64,000 nucleotides of DNA. Origin: Alentia gelatinosa (lineage: Eukaryota; Annelida; Polychaeta; Phyllodocida; Polynoidae). The stretch's first letter is position 1. Each line of letters starts with the position of its first letter. Shown here in pieces: positions 59,609 to 64,000 of the stretch. The position numbers and the translations under genes are program-made. Below the pieces are notes generated by a model, which ran no database searches, had not been told where the DNA came from, and saw only the letters and a list, made by a program, of their open reading frames with translations. The stretch lies in NCBI GenBank assembly GCA_950022655.1, contig OX465584.1, forward strand, positions 6,581,694-6,645,693, written 5' to 3'.

Positions 59609-61947
59609 CCTGTGTTTACACTTGACGATTTTGGCCGGCGATTCTAGCATTTTGCTCCTCCTGATTGCTTTCAGCAGTAAAATGATAGAAATCGTCTAAT
59701 GTAAACGCCAAGCGTGTGGCGACTGCAGATCGTCTGATTATGTCTGATTATTCAATTCGGCACCATCTCATGACTATCGAACACGCTTTGATGACAGCAA
59801 CTATTTCAAGCCGCCGTGAATTAGTCGTCTACATGGGCGGCGACTTTATGTTGTCAGTGTAAACACTCAAGGAAATTCTGAGCTTGACAACATTTGCAGT
59901 GGACATTGCCCCAGCTGACGACTATTGGACTGACGATCTACAGTCGCTGCGTATTTAGTCATCTAGTGTAAGCGCCAAATTAGGGCTTCATTTGATGACT
60001 TTTGACTAGAAAATCTACAGTCCTCATGTTTTAGTCGTCTAGTGTAAACGCCGGGATAGGGCACCACCTCACAACTATTGACTAAACGATCTACAGTCGT
60101 CACATTTTAGTCTTCTAAGGTAAATGCCTGGATAGGGCACCTCCGGATGACTATTGACTAGACTATCTACAGTCATCACGGTTTAGTCGTCTAATGTAAA
60201 CGCCAAGATAGGGTACCACCTGACGACTGTTCACTAGACGATCTAGTCATCACATTTTAGTCGTCTAAGGTAAATGCCTGGATAGGGCACCTCCGGATGA
60301 CTATTGACTAGACTATCTACAGTCATCACATTTCAGTCGTCTAGTATAAACGCTGGGATAGGGCACCACCTGACGACTATTGACTAGAAGATCTACAGTC
60401 GTTACGTTTAGTCGTCTAGTGTAAACATCGGGATAGGGCACCACCTGACGACTATTGACTAGACGATCTACAGTCGTCACGTTTTAGTCATCTAGTATAA
60501 ATGCCTAGATAGGGCACCACCCGACGACTATTGACTAGATGATCTACAGTCATCACATTTTAGTCATCTAGTATAAATGCCTAGATAGGGCACCACCTGA
60601 CGACTATTGACTAGACGATCTACAGTCGTCACATTTTAGTCATCTAGTATAAATGCCTAGATAGGGCACCACCTGAAGACTATTGACTAGACGATCTACA
60701 GTCGTCAAGTTTTAGTCATCTAGTATAAATGCCTAGATAGGGCACCACCTGACGACTATTGACTAGACGATCTACAGTCGTCACGTTTTAGTCATCTAGT
60801 ATAAATGCCTAGATAGGGCACCACCTGACGACTATTGACTAGACGATCTACAGTCGTCACGTTTTAGTCATCTAGTATAAATGCCTAGATAGGGCACCAC
60901 CTGACGACTATTGACTAGACGATCTACAGTCGTCACATTTTAGTCATCTAGTATAAATGCCTAGATAGGGCACCACCTGAAGACTATTGACTAGACGATC
61001 TACAGTCGTCAAGTTTTAGTCATCTAGTATAAATGCCTAGATAGGGCACCACCTGACGACTATTGACTAGACGATCTACAGTCGTCAAGTTTTAGTCATC
61101 TAGTATAAATGCCTAGATAGGGCACCACCTGACGACTATTGACTAGACGATCTACAGTCGTCAAGTTTTAGTCATCTAGTATAAATGCCTAGATAGGGCA
61201 CCACCTGACGACTATTGACTAGACGATCTACAGTCGTCACGTTTTAGTCATCTAGTATAAATGCCTAGATAGGGCACCACCTGACGACTATTGACTAGAC
61301 GATCTACAGTCGTCACGTTTTAGTCATCTAGTATAAATGCCTAGATAGGGCACCACCTGACGACTATTGACTAGACGATCTACAGTCGTCACGTTTTAGT
61401 CATCTAGTATAAATGCCTAGATAGGGCACCACCTGACGACTATTGACTAGACGATCTACAGTCGTCACGTTTTAGTCATCTAGTATAAATGCCTAGATAG
61501 GGCACCACCTGACGACTATTGACTAGACGATCTACAGTCGTCACGTTTTAGTCATCTAGTATAAATGCCTAGATAGGGCACCACCTGACGACTATTGACT
61601 AGACGATCTACAGTCGTCACGTTTTAGTCATCTAGTATAAATGCCTAGATAGGGCACCACCTGACGACTATTGACTAGACGATCTACAGTCGTCACGTTT
61701 TAGTCATCTAGTATAAATGCCTAGATAGGGCACCACCTGACGACTATTGACTAGACGATCTACAGTCGTTACGTTTTAGTCGTCTAGTATAAATGCCTAG
61801 ATAGGGCACCACCTGACGACTATTGACTAGACGATCTACAGTCGTTACGTTTTAGTCATCTAGTATAAATGCCTAGATAGGGCACCACCTGACGACTATT
61901 GACTAGACGAACTACAGTCGTTACGTTTTAGTCGTCTAGTGTAAACA
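59609..61947 (+). mobile_element. TIR element F with a 76-bp array grown inside it
   Basis: TGTTTACACTTGACGATTTT starts it and AGTCGTCTAGTGTAAACACC ends it. The left part (59609-59830) matches 35621-35830. From about 59880 its internal segment is repeated in tandem to the right terminus. The whole element, normally a few hundred bp, is therefore more than 2.3 kb. Confidence 0.7.
59880..61945 (+). repeat. 76-bp satellite, about 27 copies
   Basis: GACTATTGACTAGACGATCT, ACAGTCGTCACGTTTTAGTC, ATCTAGTATAAATGCCTAGA and TAGGGCACCACCTGAC give 76 bp (for example 61210 and 61286). Left copies are diverged, while the middle is nearly identical, as expected of recent amplification. Confidence 0.92.
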
Positions 61948-62214
61948 CCAGGATTCCATGCTCAGTGCTGGTGGTGATTTTTGTGCGTTTATCAAACAGG
62001 GCTATAACCTGAGAGATCTTTATGTAATGGTGATTATTCTGCTCGGCTGGCGACTATTGCCACTACGAGAGCTGAAGACACTGTGTGTGCAATAGCGCGG
62101 CTACAAGAGCAATGGTGGGGAATGTGCAGAAGTCAAAAGAAGGGGAAGGAGATATTTATCTCGGCAGACTTATAGTGATACAGTCTAAGCTGCGGACACA
62201 CCAAGCGAGAAACG
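61948..62214. other. No recognised feature
   Basis: Single-copy spacer between two satellites. Confidence 0.35.
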
Positions 62215-63790
62215 CAGCCATTACCGCACTCTCCTAGCAGAGATTATGCACTCCATTTCCCCTGGCCGCTTATATCTCTACCCTGGCCACTCTCTTAGCT
62301 CTATTTCCCCTGGCTGCTTATATCTCTGCCCTGGCCACTCTTTCAGCAGAGATCCTGCACTCTACTTCCCCTGGCCGCTTATATCTCTGCCCTGGCCAAT
62401 CTCCTAACAGAGATTCTGCGTTCTACTTCCCCTGGCCCTTATATCTCTGCCCTGGCCACTCTCCTAGCAGAGATCCTTCGCTCTATTTCACATGGCCGCT
62501 TATATCTCTGCCCTGGCCACTCTCCTAGCAGAGATCCTGCGCTCTACTTCCCCTGGCCCTTATATCTCTGCCCTGGCCACTCTCCTAGCAGAGATCCTTC
62601 GCTCTACTTCTCCTGGCCGCTTATATCTCTGCCCTGGCCACTCTCCTAGCAGAGATCCTTCGCTCTACTTCCCATGGCCGCTTATATCTCTGCCCTGGCC
62701 ACTCTCCTAGCAGAGATCCTGCACTCTACTTCCCCTGGCCACTTATATCTCTGCCCTGGCCACTCTCCTAGCAGAGATCCTTCGCTCTACTTCCTCTGGC
62801 TGCTTATATCTCTGCCCTGGCCACTCTCCTAGCAGAGATCCTTCGCTCTACTTCCCCTGGCCGCTTATATCTCTGCCCTGGCCACTCTCCTAGCAGAGAT
62901 TATGTACATTTCCCCTGGCCCTTATATCTCTGCCCTGACCACTCTCCTAACAGAGATTCTGCGCTCTACTTTATCTGGGCGCTTATATCTCTGCCCTGGC
63001 CACTCTCCCAGCTGAGATCCTGCGCTCTACTTCCCCTGGCCCTTATATCTCTGCCTTGGCCACTCTCCTAGCAGAGATCCTTCGCTCTACTTCTCCTGGC
63101 CGCTTATATCTCTGTCCTGGCCAATCTCCTAGCAGAGATCCTACGCTCTATTTCCCCTGGCTGCTTATATCTCTGTCCTGGCCAATCTCCTAGCTGAGAT
63201 CCTACGCTCTACTTCCCCTGGCTGCTTATATCTCTGCCCTGGCCACTCTCCTAGCAGAGATCCTACGCTCTACTTCCCCTGGCCGCTTATATCTCTGCCC
63301 TGGCCACTCTCCTAGCTGAGATCCTACGCTCTATTTCCCCAAGCTGCTTATATCTCTGTCCTGGCCAATCTCCTAGCTGAGATCCTACGCTCTACTTCCC
63401 CTGGCTGCTTATATCTCTGCCCTGGCCACTCTCCTAGCTGAGATCCTACGCTCTACTTCCCCTGGCCGCTTATATCTCTGCCCTGGCCACTCTCCTAGCA
63501 GAGATCCTGCGCTCTACTTCCCCTGGCCGCTTATATCTCTGCCCTGGCCACTCTCCTAGCAGAGATCCTGCGCTCTACTTCCCCTGGCCGCTAATATCTC
63601 TGTCCTGGCCACTCTCCTAGCAGAGATCCTTCACTCTCCTTCCTCTGGCCGCTTATATCTCTGCCCTGGCCACTCTCCTAGCAGAGATCCTGCGCTCTAC
63701 TTCCCCTGGCCGCTTATATCTCTGCCCTGGCCACTCTCCTAGCAGAGATCCTACGCTCTACTTCCCCTGGCCGCTTATACCTCTGCCCCA
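62215..63790 (+). repeat. 61-bp satellite, about 26 copies
   Basis: CTCTACTTCCCCTGGCCGCT, TATATCTCTGCCCTGGCCAC and TCTCCTAGCAGAGATCCTGC plus G give 61 bp. CTCCTAGCAGAG inside the unit is a small dyad. Variants lack a few bases in some copies. Confidence 0.92.
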
Positions 63791-64000
63791 ACCTGCCTGT
63801 TTGGGACAAAATCTGGCCCATACGTTTTTCATACATCCTAAATTCTGAATACTTTGAGGAGTATTTTGCTTTTAGAGATATAAATATTTATATGGTAGAC
63901 AAAATATACTCATTTCTGTTATTTGTTATTTGAAACCAGATATATATTCTTAGCGATTACTTTCTTGAGTGGGAGACACCTCATGTGTTGCAGGTTTTGT
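63791..64000. other. AT-rich end of window
   Basis: No recognised feature. Confidence 0.35.

Overview
This window looks like gene-poor, repeat-rich nuclear DNA of an animal, probably a marine invertebrate and most likely a lophotrochozoan such as a mollusc or brachiopod. The reasons are the single spliced gene, the tRNA-derived SINEs ending in (AAAC)n, the abundant short inverted-repeat transposons, and well over twenty tandem arrays. I see no operons, rRNA genes, free-standing tRNA genes or CRISPR arrays. The taxon is an inference, not something the sequence proves.

The only gene I can assemble with confidence lies on the minus strand at 17218-19308. It has three exons with canonical splice sites and encodes a 539-residue tyrosine recombinase of the Crypton / KIAA1958-like (DUF3504) type, with all catalytic residues present. 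It sits inside a 2.9-kb mobile element (16594-19483) with inverted termini (TATCCTACCCC / GGGGTAGGATA) and a long imperfect hairpin outside its 3' terminus. Five short elements (320, 23580, 30299, 32690 and 36704) share the termini and most share the hairpin. Two of them also share a CCAATCAG box at the same distance from the 5' end as in the gene's promoter.

Many other short elements have the same plan of an inverted-terminus box followed by a 100-150 bp hairpin tail: TATCTCACCCC elements, TATATACC elements, CCCAGTAAA elements and a TTATTATCCACC element. This resembles the asymmetric inverted repeats plus 3' palindrome of Helentron/HINE elements (DINE-1, pearl). No Rep/helicase gene is visible here, so either the recombinase mobilises one family or it is cargo or a neighbour of a Helentron-like element. 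That is the main open question.

Layout: 0-3 kb, hairpin element, GT minisatellite and a MITE. 3-9.5 kb, minisatellites (36, 156 and 10 bp), a MITE and head-to-tail hairpin units. 10-16.3 kb, arrays of 32, 54, 73 and 46 bp. 16.6-19.5 kb, the recombinase element. 19.5-26 kb, SINEs, palindromic elements and a 41-bp array. 26-28 kb, the least repetitive part, with a candidate enhancer. 28-39 kb, nested hairpin elements, MITEs and 44- and 28-bp arrays. 39-45.6 kb, 10-bp array, clustered TATCTCACCCC elements, candidate solo LTR and 31-bp G-rich array. 46-54 kb, MITEs and an inverted dimer. 54-64 kb, large arrays of 89, 76 and 61 bp.

Several arrays contain a monomer that also occurs once inside a dispersed element, so transposons appear to have seeded the tandem repeats. 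The long open frames over these arrays, including one of 650 codons at 11.7-13.6 kb, arise because the repeat length is a multiple of three, and I do not call them genes.
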